Source: Klebsormidium nitens (taxonomy: Eukaryota; Streptophyta; Klebsormidiophyceae; Klebsormidiales; Klebsormidiaceae). Taken from it: a stretch of DNA of 64,000 nt. The notes beneath the pieces are model-generated. The model worked only from the letters and a program-made list of their open reading frames with translations. It was not told the origin of the DNA and made no database searches. Below are positions 22,401 to 35,181 of this stretch, piece after piece. Each line of letters starts with the position of its first letter. Positions within the stretch are counted from its first letter, which is position 1. The translations under genes and the position numbers were made by a program. The stretch covers positions 1 to 64,000 of the forward strand of contig DF237461.1 in assembly GCA_000708835.1 (NCBI GenBank), read 5' to 3'.

Positions 22401-25400
22401 TCACGCGGCTCGGATAGCCACAGCGTTTCTCACGACTTCGTTCAGTGCAGCCACAACCGGAGATTGCTCCAGTTGCGGCTTTGGGATTGATGACACCGGT
22501 GCAGATAAAACGGAGAAGGATCTCGCGAGATTGGCCACCGGCCTGACGTTGTCTACAATCACACCGTCAACCCCCTGGAATTGCTGGAAGAAGACAGCCT
22601 CCGGCAGATTGCTGCAAGATGGAAATGAGAGAACATCAACGTCGAGTACCTTGCCTGTGTGACATCAGCGTCTGCGAAGTGACAGTCGAGCGACAATCGT
22701 GAAGGGTCAAGCGAAAAGAGGCGTAACAACAAGGCCCTTTCGAAATAGGCTGTCAAGCAAGAAATGCTCCCTTCCAGAACGACCTGAAAGTTCTAGCGCC
22801 TAAAGATCACGCAAAGGATAGGGGATCGAATCTCCCAAAGATGACACAGCAAATCATTCGGATGCTACAGGTCTTTTGCGTCAAACTTGCAGTGGGGTCC
22901 ACGATCTAGAGCCAACAGATGCCGTCCCATTGTCGATCTTACGGTCCAGGATCAAGAACCCTGCTCCGAGCAGATTAAAATCCGTGGCAGAATTGACGAA
23001 ACAGCTGCAAAAGAAGCTTCAGAAGTCGTTCGCTTACTTCTCCTCCCCGTAGGTGTACAGGCCCAGGCCTTGGTTTTTGATGACCCTGATCATTTCCGGT
23101 TGTCTAAGAATGGCGGTCACCTCCGATACAATCCCCTGGAGTTGATCTGTACACAATAGAGATTGCCGACTCAGCGGAGCTCAGTATCTTCCTGAAAGAC
23201 TCAGTCATAACAAGCACCAAATCCTGACAGCACCTTCGTCTTCCGAAAACAGGCATTGTCATTCTGATGCAGAGCTAGTACCGAATCTCCACCTGTCCGC
23301 TTTCAGACAGGGCAACTAAGTTTGGCGCCACCTCTGCAAGGGAGGACCTCGCTTATGAACACTCACTTGACGTGCAGAGGTCAATAGCTGCAGCGAGCGA
23401 GTTTCGCCGAGGATCTTGGTAGAGATCCGAGCCCCCGTCAGTCAGGAAAAACACCTGAAACAGAAAGTCAGTGTGAATCAGAATTGCCATTGGAAAGCCA
23501 TTGCTATGCGCCCACCATTGCTCACACGTGGTTGCTACGAACATCACTCCACCAGTTTGCACTACTGGTACTCTGATCGAAGCAAGCTCGCTATTAACAC
23601 GTTGGCATTAAAACCTTACCAAGGGGGCACTCTGCAATGTTCTTGAGCTGCGCAAAATGGGAGAAATGACTGCACTGCTGCTCGATGGTGTTTGTGCGAA
23701 GTCGCTCAGAGGTGCTCACAGGATAAGTGCTTTGCAGGCGGCGGAGTAGAATTGCGGCGTCTGGATGGAAGGTGGAGAAGATGATGCGGCGATGGCCCGC
23801 ATTTGCCTTGACATCTGCCAGAGTGGCCGTCACAACCCGCGCGATCTCTTCAAGGGACTCCTCTGAGTCCAAGAATTTTACCTGGGGAGGTGATGCAATC
23901 CTGGTCAGCTTATGAGTGTCAAGAGAGGGGTTATGGGCGAGACAGGCACTATTGCCGGCCGTGATCAAGGGACACACCAGGCAACTGTCAGGCAGAATGT
24001 TGCTTTGATCAGGACACTCTGCATAAGGTCCAGGATAAACCCCGCTAAACTGTCAGATTACCCATTCAACTGACTTAAAAACACTTCGCAGTGGGAATGT
24101 CTCGAGTAAGCCCTGTAAATCAAAGAGCTCTGATCTTCCAGCTTACCTCAATGTTAAAGCCCACGGTCTCTGCGACATTCTGAAAAGCCTCCTTCAGCGT
24201 ACAAAGGGGCCCCTCCATTGCACACTCCCATGGCTCCAGGATCCCATCACCAGCTCGCCGGAGCAGCGGCCGACCGCTGAAACCTGCCCCCTCTTGCGGC
24301 CCAATCCTCCTGAACTCATCTATTGTCAGATCCCCTATCCTTCTAGACTCTTCTTCCGACGTGTGGATGTAGTCATCATGGAAAATGACAGCGTGACTAT
24401 CTTTTGAGACTTGGACATCAAACTCAATGAAGTCTGCGCCGTGGTTGCCAGCTAGAGCAAATGATCTAATTGTGTTCTCTCGGATGTCAGGCAGCCCCTC
24501 TACTCCCCCCACCCAGGCCAGCCGCTTGCTTTTGTTCTTTCCGGAGCCTCTGCAAGATTAACGAGTTAGCCAAGTTAAAACTATGTAAGAAATTTGTATC
24601 AGGAAAAGGCATCGCGCAATCTCAAGATTTTGATAGGCACTGAAAGCATGTTAGGAATGCTAAGCTTCACCTGGCCACCACATCCTGCTATCATTGATTT
24701 GCATGCGTGCTGTAAGTGGAATGCACCTAGAACTCCTCACCTATGACCCACGATAGTGACGCGAGAGCGACCCTGACCAGTTTCTACCCTCCCCCAGTAG
24801 CTGGTTCTCGAGGGACTCAGGATGGAGATGGACTCTGCTCCGAACCGGCCCCTCTTTTCTGCTTCTTCCGTTTCTATCTGCGGCCAGGCAAAGCTACCGG
24901 GCCGCAGAAGAAAGGTCTCCACGATTTTCTGACTTGGATTTGCAGCTAGAGTTGGGGCCCTTTCAAGAGGACTGCCACACAAAATATGCATGAATCAGCT
25001 GCAATTGGATATTGGTTAGATAGTCCAGCTTGGAAAAGAACGGGCTCAAAATGTTGAATGCCAGGGTCCCAAAAGAAGCAGATAGAGAACTTGAAATCAC
25101 AAGTGAAGTTGCTCTGAAAGTGCCTCTAAGCAAAGATAGCCGGATTGCTAATCAAGATGCTCACCTTGTGAAAGAGGTTCGAGGACTTTGCATGACGATT
25201 GTGTCTGCAAAGACAGGATACATCATGTTCAAGCCAGGAAGCGACTGTTATTAGGTGATGAACAGAACCATCTGTGCAGTTGATCAAGATGGATATCTAC
25301 CGAAGCAACCAAAGAAGCATCTGGTACGCATCTGGCAACCAGTTATAGTCAGCCTCACGCGGATGGGCAGCAAAGATCAGCCGGATGTTGATTGTGGAAG

Positions 25401-25662
25401 AATATGCAAGAAAGCCTGGACATAACACTGAATTGACTAAAATCTCACCAACTGCACCATCCATTGCTAGCGCGTTCAGAGTCTGTCGAACACCACCGCT
25501 ATTGGAGCCTCTGGAGACAGCTGACACAGCAATCGGCTGCGTGGAGCCAAAGATCGGCAGGGCCTCATTTACAAACTGCTTCCCAGGCAGCGAAAAGGAC
25601 AAGCTCCTCCGGACCAACCCAAACGCAGAACTTGACCTGCCGATCACGCCTGCTACTTCCAT
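22401..25662 (-). CDS. GDPD1: Glycerophosphodiester phosphodiesterase, plastid GDPD1 type
   Basis: Seven minus-strand exons: 25662-25449 (ATG), 24945-24741, 24549-24147, 23881-23720, 23454-23367, 23146-23038 and 22611-22401 (TGA). They give 463 aa with consistent phases. The enzyme family hydrolyses glycerophosphodiesters to glycerol-3-phosphate plus an alcohol, using a divalent metal. Catalytic landmarks are visible: the GHRG motif (His139), FIEFDVQ (Glu182, Asp184), FHDD (His197) and GFNIEVK. The C-terminal half has IIFSTFHPDAA, VFFLTDGG and GVDGVIVDN, as in plant GDPD1. The first about 130 residues are Ser/Arg-rich and precede the TIM barrel, fitting a plastid transit peptide; Arabidopsis GDPD1 is plastidic and phosphate-starvation responsive. 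The codon for Arg in GHRG is split by an intron. An in-frame TGA just upstream of ATG 25662 supports that start. Confidence 0.92.
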
Positions 25663-27405
25663 TCTTCAAGAAGATTGCTCATGCACGGAATGTTCGATGA
25701 GGAGGAGAGCGAGGGAGGGTGTCGCTGCTCGCACAGTGCCCCAGTCGCCCTTCCCAGAGGGAATCTTTTCCCTGAAAGCAATCGCAGGATACCTTTTGGA
25801 TGAAGTCCTGCGGCGGCCTCCTGCCACTTTCAATTTGACGAAGGTCCGAGGAAGAGGACTCCCTGCATGAGACGGTCTGCCTGATCGCCTTCGTACGGAC
25901 ATTTGCGCTATAGCCTATAGCCCAAAAGATTCTAAGACGGGGGATTCACATGGATTCACATTGGTCGTTTAATGCACTGTGAAGGCTAAAGACAGCGCAC
26001 GACCGGGACCCTCCTCCGGGCCGGAAATGGAACCCGGTGGCTGCTGAGCTGCGAGCGAATTTCATGAGTGGTAGCTTTCTGAATGGAAACCGGCTACACC
26101 GGTAGGTCGATCTCGGATTCGAGAAGGAAATTGGTGGTAATTTCGTCGAGAAGATGCTCACCCATGGAATCTTGAAGAATTCGGTTGCCAGGTCAGCTCC
26201 CGGGCCGTTAGCTGGGCCAAGGCCGGCCAGCCGCTCTTGCCACGTCGGAAATTGTACGCCGTACGGCCCTGGTCAACGGCATCATCGTACGGTATTTGTG
26301 GAGGCAAGTTGCCTGTTCAGGGCTACTGCCCTACTGGGCCAGGTACATTCCAGTGACACCGGCTGAAAGCTGATACCCGCACGTCGACGCCTCACAATTG
26401 AGGTGACCGTCCGACGCCGTCGATTAACCGTTAAGTTCTGGCTGGCCAGATCGAAGGTGGTCGCTCGGCCGGGCCGCTGGATTCCCCGGGAACCTGGCGC
26501 GGCCGCGGTGAAACTTCGCCTGATGCCCGCGGCCGGCAACTGTGTTAACATGACCGGCTGTCTCGGGTTCATCATTGGGCCCGGGGGCCGGGCACTTAGT
26601 GTACTACCTACCTGCATGCATGCACGTTCACCATATCGCAACGGTCTACAGCCACCAGCTGGCAGATCGCTGCCATGGAGAGCCCGAAAAACGGGATGAA
26701 CTTCATGAATTGCGCCATGCATAAAAAAATTCGTTCAGAGTAGCGAGTCATCAATTGCATTAAACTACTTGCCTTATCATGAAAAGGCCCGCCTACTTGT
26801 TGCTCGTTCCGGGCTGGCGCAATGCCAATCCGTGCTTGAGAACTTCAAAAGCTATCAGAAAAGATAGGTTATGGTACGCCATATTGATTGAAACTCAGAG
26901 AAAGTACGTCAACTAGAATTCTGTCATTGACTGCACACCCAATTGCAGTGATGCACCGCGAATACTTGTTGCCTAGAAAGAAGGTCAGCATGTTGCGGTA
27001 AAGCAATCTTGAAGTCGTATCATTGCATGCTAGCATCTACTAACTGAATCATGGGAAGTCGATGAGAGCCAATCGGACATGAACAGCTACCACTTACACA
27101 TTACGTTCGCAATCTGACTCCGACTGAATTCAACGGCAAGCACCCCCTATATTGCACACAGTTAGTTCATCTCAGAGAAGGTGGTACCCGGCCAGATTCA
27201 GATCAAAGATACAAGAGGCATGGCTAAACATACCCAGTGCAAGTGCTCACATGCCAATCGGGACACAAACTGATTCAATTTCAACTTGATTAACCTCTCA
27301 AATATTACATGGAAAATTGTTTACGTCAGATTCACTCAGATTAAAACGTTTCATTGTCGCTGAAAAGAGAACAATCGATTCTTCTAAAATTGAGGCACCA
27401 CCTCG
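25663..27405. other. Intergenic, GDPD 5' side to STIC2 3' side
   Basis: The GDPD promoter/5' UTR should lie at the left edge and the STIC2 3' UTR at the right. Open frames at 25666-25902 (-), 26282-26722 (-) and 26403-26699 (+) are Arg-rich, GC-driven and unlike known proteins. Nothing further is supported. Confidence 0.5.
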
Positions 27406-30296
27406 TCAGGTGCCTGGGCCTCCCAATCCTGGCAGACCACCACCTGGTGGCATGCCTAGGCTGGCGGCTAGGTCCTTCATACGCTCCTTCATTGCCTGTA
27501 TCATTGGCAAACACTGGTGTCAACGACTCACAGGAGGCGACCATTCATGAGTCCAGCCGGTCGACCTAGAAAACGTCTACACGTGCTTATGCATTTGCGA
27601 AGAGCAGACTGAAGAGCTTGATTAAATATATTTCCCATGTTAGGGCTTTAACATGTTGATGCCTACCCACGCAGTAGTAAAGAGTGTCTTGGAATAACGC
27701 CATAACCAATATGCAAACTGTTTGCACATGCGGACCTCTTGAAGATTCTCGGTGATTCTTACCATAGGAACCATCCTAAGGGACAAGAGGCGTCACTCCA
27801 ACATTGTTGCACCTTTGCTCAACCTGGTTCCTCGTTATGGTTACCAAACAGTCCAGAAACCAGCTCGAACCTCAATGATGATAAGTCAAAACAATCAGTA
27901 GAGAGACACAAATATCTCAGAGTGAGCGCAAACTCGACACAACTCCAGCATTTACTACCCAGCCATGGAGGAAGAATTGAGCGGAACATCCAATACCGGC
28001 CGTTTGTATTTAGGCGAGAGTACATCTGCGGATGTGCCGGTTCGCTGGCAATGAACGTACCTGCACGCTCTTTGTGTGAGCGTCAATGTAAGCTTCCGTT
28101 ACGAGTTCCGCTACCCGGTCAGCCCCCAGCTCCATGGCCGCTTCCGTAATCTCCGTTCGCCGGGGCTCTTGGTTGCCCGTCATGACGGCCTGTGCAAGCA
28201 TACGGATGAACAACTCGCTTCCTTTCTTGTTTTTAACTTGGAGCAGAGATGGAAAAACATCAAATCTATTTTAGGCAATGATCTGCAGAATCCTTATTTC
28301 GGTTGTCATGGCAAGGACACCAAACGGCCCAACATGTAAAGTACTGACGGGCCTATTATCACCGTCGCCGCAGAGCGTGTTGTTGATTTGTCGAATCTAC
28401 CACGTTGGCATATACCCAGAGGATGATATCAAATTGAAAAGAAGCAACGATTCGAGAAACAGGGCCTTCGAACCAAAAAAGGGTGACGTTGAGAAGAAAG
28501 CAGAAGAAGCTTCCTAAAGAGAATAGCACCGGACAAACAATCCGTGTTCTGGCCTCACCTTTACAAGCTCATCTGAAGAATACCCGTCAAATTCGGACCT
28601 GTAGAAAAGTGATGTGGACGGAATAAGCTGGCTTTTCATAAGGAAAGGACAAAGCAAGATTGCCATCACAAGGCTCAAAGATATGAAGAAAGCAGGACAG
28701 ACTCTTACTATTGACCCAAGCACTCAAGGGAGGGAATGCTTAGCAGATTATACGTGAGCCATACGTGCTGGACAGGCCGTGAAGAAAGCAGACAGCAGAT
28801 ACATAAGCAATGCGGTAGAGTGGGACCAACAGGTCAACCTGTCTGGTTTAAGTTTGGCCAAAGGATGAGTTACTCACTGCGCCAATTCTTTCTGCACCTT
28901 GACTGCCTCCACCTGCACCACCTGCTGCGCTTTCCGCACAGTTTCGATCAGGCCCTGCATGTTCCCAAACATACCCGCCTGCAGGACGTCAAACACAATG
29001 TAAGAATCCACGACGCTATGTCTGTACTTAAGGGTATTTTGACCGTCACTCCCATGAATGTCATGCACTGAATCAGGAGGGTTCGAAAGCATCACAATCA
29101 CTTCAGTTCCAAGGTTTCTTTGACGCCAAAATATGTGTGTGCCACGCTGCAGCGCGCCAATCAGTCAAGATGGGATAGGGTCATATTTATGATCTACTTG
29201 ATCCCTTTTTTCTAAGCAGAAATGCTGGCGCGGCACAAGCGAAAGCCTGTCATGTTGCACAGTCCAGTCTACTCAAAAACTTGCTCTGTGATATTCAGAG
29301 ACAAGGGGCACCATTCCTGCCCTTCAAAATAGGGCTCGTTGAGAGCAGGGTGCAGCTGCAAGTAGCAGAACAGAGGAACGTATAAGCATTTTTTCGAATA
29401 TGGATTTACGAACACCCGCAATTATTGCTTCATTCTGTTGGTGGCAAAGAGGGGATACCTTCTGCTGGCTTGGCTCCTCGCCCTCGCCCTCCTTCTTTCC
29501 GAAGAAACCTGCCCGGACTTGAAAGTGGCGGGTGGCAGGTCTTTGGCGCAGGCGCTGGGCTCCGAAAGGAACAACCGACACTGGCCTCCCTGAATGACAA
29601 AACATCCTGACTTCTTCAATAATGAGTATAAAACTAGACTTTTATGAGCAAATCTACAGCGCCATCATACCTGCAATAGAAAGAAAGACAGAACAAATTC
29701 CAAGGCGACAGTGTCTCAAAGCATTGATAACTTTTGCAAATAGACCATGCTCTTCCACACTGCCAAAGGCCCAGCCACGCAAGTGCAATTGCGGGCACCA
29801 TTTCAGCGTCTGCACAGAAACATAGTGAACACACCTCACACCGCACCATTACCAAAAATGGAGAACAATCATTCCGACTGTTGCTGTGTCCTTCAAAAGA
29901 GGCAGCCTGGAAGGCCAGTCTTAGTATTTCAACTTTTTCCCTGAAAGATACAAACGGCATTGGCACAGCGAGAAGCAACCTTCAGTGGGTCAATTGCCGA
30001 GCGATGAACGACCAAATTGTTAGTTCGTAAACGACAGCACACAGCTTCAAGCACAATGCCAATGCAGAATTCCGCCAGCAAGGGGTGCGCATATTTGCCA
30101 TTTCTCAAATTGCCTTTTCCATACTGGCTGTGGCTACGTAAATTTTGCATGCATTCGGCACGAACTGGTTGCACGCAAGGCCATGAAACTTGCCTGCGAG
30201 CAGCTGCGCCTGACTTCCACCGCCAGCTCGGATGCCCTGGTTGCAAAACAACCCAGCCCCAGCCTGCGCACCAACCAAGGAGGCTGTTGCCGCCAT
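27406..30296 (-). CDS. STIC2: Plastid YbaB/EbfC-family protein (STIC2-like)
   Basis: Six minus-strand exons: 30296-30194 (ATG), 29589-29459, 28978-28878, 28598-28559, 28189-28061 and 27495-27406 (TGA), giving 197 aa. The mature region begins near AGFFGKKEGEGEE. It then has FGNMQGLIETVRKAQQVVQV, KVQKELAQSEFDGY, RRTEITEAAMELG, LVTEAYIDAHTKSVQ and AMKERMKDLAASLGMPPG, which is the YbaB fold with a plant-type C-terminal tail. Bacterial YbaB/EbfC is a nucleoid-associated protein. Arabidopsis STIC2 acts in the chloroplast with the Alb3/cpSRP route for thylakoid proteins. The first about 65 residues (Ala/Gln/Gly/Arg-rich) look like a transit peptide. Intron 1 uses a GC donor (CGCAG then GCAAGT); only this junction keeps the conserved frame. 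The exact role here is inferred from the family. Confidence 0.9.
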
Positions 30297-30658
30297 GCTT
30301 CCCCAAAAAGCTGGAAAGGCAATTCAAAAGGTCTTCGGTCTCTCCTACTCCGTGCCTGCGCCTCAGGCTGTGGCGTCCTTCCCCTCCAACCTTGTGTGCT
30401 CAGACCTTGGTCCTGGTCCCTGGACGACGTGCAGGCTGCTTTGCTTCAGAGCGGCCCTGCCACCTGGCAGATATTCCTGATTTTGCAACTAGACATTGCG
30501 GAAAGAGTTGGAAGATTGTTTGACGGTTTACCGTATCCTACATCATGCAGTATTGGCAGTGTCCAGACAGTGGCATGTCGGAATCAAGTCGGAATTCATT
30601 TGCATGCTTCCTCAGCTGGCAATTACGGCGAAATAATTCTCATCGAATCGTTGTTTAA

Positions 30659-31065
30659 GGTAGAAGTATGGCATTCAACCGCCTGCAGAACCCTGGGTCA
30701 CGTTTGGTGTCATAGAATGGTCCAAACCTAACCAAATCGAGTCGAGTTTTTTGCATTGGGTTCGGAACCCCAAGGGGGTCCTATGACCCGGGTCTCGAGG
30801 NNNNNNNNNNNNNNNNNNNNNNNNNNNNNNNNNNNNNNNNNNNNNNNNNNNNNNNNNNNNNNNNNNNNNNNNNNNNNNNNNNNNNNNNNNNNNNNNNNNN
30901 NNNNNNNNNNNNNNNNNNNNNNNCCTCGAGACCCGGCTCATAGGACCCCCTTGGGGTCCCGAACCCAATGCAAAAAACTCGACTCGATTTGGTTAGGTTT
31001 GGACCATTTCGTGACCAGAAACGTGACCTAGGGTTCTGAAGGCGGTTGAATGCCATACTTCTACC
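30659..31065. mobile_element. TTAA-flanked long inverted-repeat (MITE/foldback-like) element
   Basis: The left arm (30659-30800) and the reverse complement of the right arm (30924-31065) are each 142 bases and about 90% identical. Both start GGTAGAAGTATGGCATTCAA and end GGGTCTCGAGG. The tetranucleotide TTAA sits immediately outside both ends (30655-30658 and 31066-31069), as expected of a target-site duplication of the piggyBac type. No transposase is seen; the centre is 123 unresolved bases. It could be a non-autonomous MITE or a foldback element. Confidence 0.75.
30801..30923. other. Run of 123 N (assembly gap) at the hairpin centre
   Basis: The unresolved bases lie exactly between the two arms of the inverted repeat. 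That suggests the palindrome blocked sequencing or assembly. The true length of the centre is unknown, and reading frames drawn across the gap are artefacts. Confidence 0.95.
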
Positions 31066-32385
31066 TTAAGGTTCTGGCATGCCTTCGAGTATCATGATGT
31101 GTTGCTTGTTAAATCATATAAGCCCAATGTCAAGCTCAAGCTCAAGCCCCAGCTCAAGTCCTGTATAGATTCTGCACTCCACCGTTACCTTTTTCCCCTC
31201 TGAAACGAAAAGATCCCCTAAGCTACGAAGTACGGGGCAGGGGTTTTTTAACGGACGGTGTTCTGCATATCTTATATTGGATGTTCACAGCACGGTCCTC
31301 GTGACACGGTCAACTTCGACTCGTCTACGCCGACCGGCCATCCTTACAAACCGTTGCCTAGGCTTTGTACAAATCCGTCGTAAAAGTTAGCTACAAACGC
31401 CCTCAGTAATGTTGAAGACAAGGCCCGGACAGCGCTCGAATTGGCAGATCGTCATGGCCTCGTGTTTGTAATTGTGTCGGTAGGCTCAGATTAGTCGTAA
31501 GTTGATAGAGAAGCAGACATCTTCAGACACAACAATTGTATGCCATGAGAAGCCTATGGCCGCACTGGCTACGGCGTTACGAAAAGAGACCATCATGTAT
31601 GTGACGCCATTGCCCCTGATTGGCTCACCGAGTTGCAGAATCGTTCAAGACGCATGCTGATTGGCTGCTTGAATTCCAACTTATGCAATCTTTTCCAAGT
31701 TCAACTTCAGTCCAGACTCCAGAGTCCAGAGAGGTCTGCAAAGCAGTGCAAACAGGTTGTAGCCACCGTACCAGTACCCAAACAAAAGAATCAGGTAGAA
31801 TCGGCCATGCATGCATGAAACATGTAGCCATTTGGATTCATACTTTTCAGGTTCATATATGCATCTTCGATACAACCACTCTTGATTGTGGGCTGGTACT
31901 GTCAAGTTGGTGCGGTTACTGTTTTCTTGGTTTTGTCATCAAGCGATTGCAACATGTTCCATACGGCATCCTAAACAAGTGTCAGGTGATCTTTGGCTTT
32001 TGGTGCAATAGCAGAGAGCTAATACCGTCATGTGTTTGTATAGGAGTCATACTTCCAATGCATACTACGTGTATTTGTAGAGTTCATTAAAGTTGCAAAA
32101 GTACAAGCGCCACATAACTTGGTGGCAGTCATGGGGACATGCAATTTAGTACCAGATATCTCGCGTCATGCAAGGGATGTGATCAATCTACGGGGTGCGA
32201 GGGCTTCTTTTCTTGAATCAATTGACGAGTGCATAGCGGTGGGCGCTCCCACCGCAATACTTGCGAAAGTAGCAGGAGCTCCGAGGTCCTCCAAAATCTT
32301 CCAATTCAAATCTCACAACGACGATCAAGGCTAGATACAAGCATGTGAAAACCGAAGATTTGAACACACGGTTGTCGAAGAAGCT

Positions 32386-35181
32386 CTACCTTTTGTTAGG
32401 CCGTCGAACCACAATCTCGTCGGCAAGCTTCTTTCCAATGTCCGTCTGAATCCTCCCTGCAAGATCGTGTGAAGAAGAACGAATCACTGTTGGATCTCGT
32501 GATCCGCCTTTTGATGAGGCAGGCCCTATTTGAAAAAGAAAATTCAAATATACCACTGGTTCGATTGATGAGTAGCCCAATCTGGTCTTCAATGACCGCA
32601 CTTGTAGTGACTGACACATGTTACGAGCAGGGACATGGCACAGGAAACCTGGAACGAGTACCTCCGAAAAGACGAATTAGGACACGGTCCGCAGTCAAGA
32701 GTGAAGTAGCTAATGGGTCCATTTACGGGTGAACGTCAAAATCTTCCATGCTCTTTGCGAATGTGGCCTCAACTAGCTTCATTTTTTACTACTTCTACAT
32801 CAAATGCAAGATAAAATGAGGAAGAGCACTAAAAGTCAGGAATTCTGGTCTCACCTGCGGCTACAAAGAAGTCGTCAAGCACTTTCCCTTGAGATGCTTC
32901 GTATTCTTGAGCTTGCAGGATCATCTCCAACTGGAAGGAAGTTGGAAAGGCAGGGCGTAAGAAATATCGGCTTGGAAAGCCGCAAACACAAGGCACGTCA
33001 TTACGTATGCATAAACCAATATGCAGATTGGTGGTACGAACCTGGACCTACCTGTGTGGAGGCGGGAACCAAACGGGGTCACATCAGACTTGCCTAACGT
33101 GCGCAACGGAGGTCTGAATTGGAAGATACAGACTCCGATAATCCACACACTGCAACTGAGGTTTGATGCTCTACAACATTCAACAGGTCAACACGTATGC
33201 GAAGTGTCTTTTGTTTGTGAAGAACAATCAGTGAAGTCGCAGGCTGTGGAGTGTACTTCATTACATCGCTTCTCGAGTCCAACGTGTTTTACTCTTTGCC
33301 GCAAGCGTAGTTGAATGTCAACTGTCGATTTCTTGGCGACAACTACGTCATCAGATCTGAATCAAACGGCGATGGCTGCGTGAAGCTGCTCACCTTGTCG
33401 AAGTCCTTGACGAGTTTGGCTTCAAGAGTTGACGCCGCATCGTACTCAAGCCACAGATCTCGCATCTCTTGTGCTGCAGTAAACCAGTGTCCGCTGAGGG
33501 GTTAACAAGGTAGGGTCTCGGATATTTGAGAAAATGCACTTTCTACAGTAGCGACGGTGGTTATACTGCTCTTCCCAGTGATCCGCTGGAAAGTGATGAT
33601 GTACTGACCAATTCAGACAACGTCAGACCCAGAGCGGACCATACAAAACAACAGTATGACAAAACCAGATTCTTAGCTAGCTAACTCTCATTTCGTCCAA
33701 CCGCCACTTATATCTACAGAGGCTGCTTTGATTCGTCTCAGTATGAAAACCCAGAGTACACTTGAACCAAGAAGCGAGCACAGGCGCTGCAGGGACATCT
33801 TTGAGGAATGTGGAATAGGTAGTTGTACCTTGTGGTGTCTCGCCCAGGAGCAAGCACATGTGTTCCATCGCCGCCGCCTCCCTCCTGTTCTTCTCTTCCT
33901 TGCTGATTCCGTCATCTGGTGTGATGTCACCAACAAGCGCTGAGAGAAGCAGAGCAAATCGAATCAGTTGCGATGATACCTATGGGTGCTTTTGAAAGAA
34001 ACTTGTTGAAATTTTCTTTATAATCAGGTCAATAGAACAGGAGTTACTTTATCAACCGCTGCTTGATTAGCCTTTCAGCAACACCATGTGCGGAGTTTGT
34101 CCTGCTTTCATCAACCTGTGTCAGCTTGTCAGCATTCTAGTCTATTCAGACTCTTAGATTGACACCGTTCAGATCTTGAAAGGCCAACACGGCGTCATGA
34201 TACTCAACTACATAGTGTCCATTAAGCTTCTTAGTATGAGCACATTGATATCTCTTACTCAAGATAGAGCGCAGACCAACCTTCTGCAACATCATGCACA
34301 ATCGCCATCCGTATGCAGCGGTCCCTGTCAACGGCCGCATCTTTGGGGTCAATCATGAATGCCATCATCGCCATACGGTACATGTGGTCCGCAATGGATT
34401 CGGGGCCTGCGACCCCATGATTGATCCATCCGGTGCGTTTGGTAGTCTGCAGCAAACACCATTTAAAAGGTCATCAAGAATTGCTCTGAGAATCCATGCT
34501 GCTGGACAGTAGTGTGAGTACATACATCGCTCTAAGTACATACAAATGCATGAATGCACCACGCACGCTTCCAGATTGAGGGACGGAAAGACAGGATTGT
34601 TTGTGAAGCCTTGTGAGTAAAAGTGTCACCCCGTGGTCCTTTTGTGAAAGGTGGTGTTGTTTCCCTTGAAGTGTACAACTGTCAACACACTTTTATTCCT
34701 GTGTGAACCTGCATGTTGTCATGTCTTCAGGACTAAGGTTGCATGAACTTGCACCAAATTATGAAGGACCCTTAACCACTTTCTTAGTACCACCAAGGCA
34801 ACTGAGAGCAGACTGGACAGTTGAGGCTTTCTTTGTATCTCAAAGAGATCGAGTTCTCACCTTCAAACTCTGAATCAATGTCAGAAAGTTGACCAGACTG
34901 CCCACGGATTGACTAGTGCTTGTTGAAGCAGTTTGGCTCTCATCCATTGGCGAGCTCGCCATTGATTGAATTTTTCGATGAGAAAGCTTCCCAACTTGGA
35001 CACGCTTCTGAAAAGACTTCCTGACTAGATCCTCGCAGACTGGTCTACGACTTCTAGAATGTAATTGATTTTTGACCACAGAGCTGTCAAGAAGCGAAGC
35101 GCCAAGACGGAGGGGCCCCTGCCACAATGATGGACTATTTCCGACGTCAATGCTTGCAGCTCTATGGAACCGGGGCCACAT
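32386..35181 (-). CDS. HDDC2: HD-domain nucleotide phosphohydrolase (HDDC2/YfbR-like)
   Basis: Six minus-strand exons: 35181-34861 (ATG), 34446-34281, 33939-33829, 33473-33394, 32930-32855 and 32456-32386 (TAG). They make 274 aa, all phases agreeing. The HD metal site is visible: ESIADH (His128), AIVHD (His158-Asp159) and the distal Asp in KDFDK (about residue 223). ALVGDITPDDGISKEEKNRR and DIGKKLADEIVVRR are typical of the eukaryotic HDDC2 group. Family members such as bacterial YfbR are metal-dependent 5'-deoxynucleotidases acting on dNMPs; the same role is inferred. The first about 70 residues are Arg/Ser-rich (RSRR, RKSFQKR), suggesting organelle import. An internal ATG at 34963 would give a cytosolic form without this extension, so dual targeting by alternative starts is possible. 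Confidence 0.9.

Larger units (their letters stand above)
30297..32385. other. Intergenic with inverted-repeat element and assembly gap
   Basis: The STIC2 promoter side is on the left and the HDDC2 3' UTR on the right. Apart from the TTAA-flanked inverted repeat at 30659-31065 no feature is supported. A short CAAGCTCAAGCTCAAGC run (about 31130-31155) is a simple hexamer repeat. The open frame at 31620-32090 (+) has no recognisable domain or splice pattern. Confidence 0.5.

Noticed and set aside
25666-25902. Arg/Ser-rich frame just upstream of GDPD
   Set aside because: A TGA separates it from the GDPD start in the gene's frame, and it has no splice link or homology that I recognise; probably 5' UTR or promoter.
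30675-31056. Frames running through the N-run
   Set aside because: They are formed by unknown bases inside an inverted repeat and cannot be coding evidence.
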